A DNA stretch of 7,302 bases from Faecalimonas sp. (GTDB taxonomy: Bacteria; Bacillota_A; Clostridia; Lachnospirales; Lachnospiraceae), in assembly GCA_026169575.1 (NCBI GenBank), contig JAPFCT010000306.1, positions 1-7,302 on the forward strand, read 5' to 3'. The translations under genes and the position numbers were made by a program. A model generated the notes under the pieces. That model was not told the origin of the DNA. It did not search any database and saw only the letters and a list, made by a program, of their open reading frames with translations. Below, in pieces: positions 7,190-7,302 of this stretch (position 1 is its first letter; the number at the start of each line of letters is the position of its first letter).

Positions 7190-7198
7190 ATTATATCA
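7190..7198 (-). promoter_or_regulatory. Promoter of the pbp gene (extended -10)
   Basis: On the minus strand the sequence reads TGATATAAT: a consensus -10 (TATAAT, 7195-7190) with the TGn extension. At 17 bases upstream the -35 is weak (TTTATT), which an extended -10 can compensate. The predicted transcript start near 7183 leaves a leader of only about 20 bases, most of it the RBS, so there is no room for a leader riboswitch. Confidence 0.65.
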
Positions 7199-7265
7199 AA
7201 TTTATGTATTGAAATAAAGCATAAAATAAAATCTTCATATTTCAGGGCAAAAACTTAAGAAAAAC

Positions 7266-7294
7266 TTGTGGAAACATAGTTCTGTTGATATAGT
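7266..7294 (+). promoter_or_regulatory. Possible divergent promoter leading out of the window
   Basis: TTGTGG (7266-7271), a 17-base spacer and TATAGT (7289-7294) preceded by TGA form a sigma-A-like promoter with an extended -10. It would drive a plus-strand gene beyond the right edge. The gene is not visible, and AT-rich intergenic DNA often gives such matches. Confidence 0.35.
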
Positions 7295-7302
7295 ATAAAC
7301 AG
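7282..7302. repeat. Imperfect palindrome overlapping the divergent promoter
   Basis: A 21-base element at the window edge with arms CTGTTGATA (7282-7290) and TATAAACAG (7294-7302). Eight of ten base pairs match about a central A at 7292. It covers the -10 of the proposed plus-strand promoter, as a repressor operator would. It may continue past the window. Confidence 0.3.

Noticed and set aside
1..7302. CRISPR arrays, tRNA or rRNA genes, riboswitches
   Set aside because: No spaced direct repeats, cloverleaf-like segments or rRNA-like stretches were seen, and nearly all of the DNA is explained by coding sequence.

Overview
The window looks like the chromosome of a Gram-positive anaerobe of the Clostridia, most likely Lachnospiraceae. 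This rests on the gene set (uvrC, HPr kinase/phosphorylase, a zinc-type ROK glucokinase, a class A penicillin-binding protein with a long acidic, Gly/Asn-rich tail), strong AGGAGG-type ribosome binding sites and moderate GC. The genus cannot be fixed by eye.

Layout. Positions 1-3235 hold a tight plus-strand cluster: the 3' three quarters of uvrC (DNA repair), hprK (the sensor kinase of carbon catabolite repression) and a ROK-family glucokinase, with short gaps and the glucokinase RBS overlapping the hprK stop. hprK and glk make a coherent sugar-control pair; uvrC-hprK adjacency is a common Clostridia arrangement.

Positions 3236-4401 are an AT-rich, decayed accessory insertion. Directly against the glucokinase stop lies a remnant of an IS200/IS605-type transposase (TnpA). 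It lacks its N-terminus and extreme C-terminus, its HUH motif has become YIH, and an in-frame TAG interrupts it. It runs without a frame change into an unrecognised gene whose product carries an HEMIH zinc-protease-like motif and a plausible downstream Glu ligand. That gene is broken by an apparent loss of one A in a short A-run near 4092-4095; restoring it gives a protein of about 259 residues.

Positions 4402-4560 are the intergenic space between convergent genes, with a nested hairpin whose T-run favours termination of the minus-strand gene. Positions 4561-7164 (minus) encode an 867-residue bifunctional class A PBP (GT51 glycosyltransferase plus transpeptidase) with all key motifs intact. 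Its promoter (extended -10) and strong RBS are visible at 7174-7198. At the far edge, 7266-7302, a second promoter-like element points out of the window on the plus strand and overlaps an imperfect palindrome.

Most of the window is ordinary core genome. The most interesting part is the decayed 3236-4401 segment with its unrecognised HExxH-type protein. I see no CRISPR array, tRNA, rRNA or complete mobile element, and no convincing new multi-gene system.
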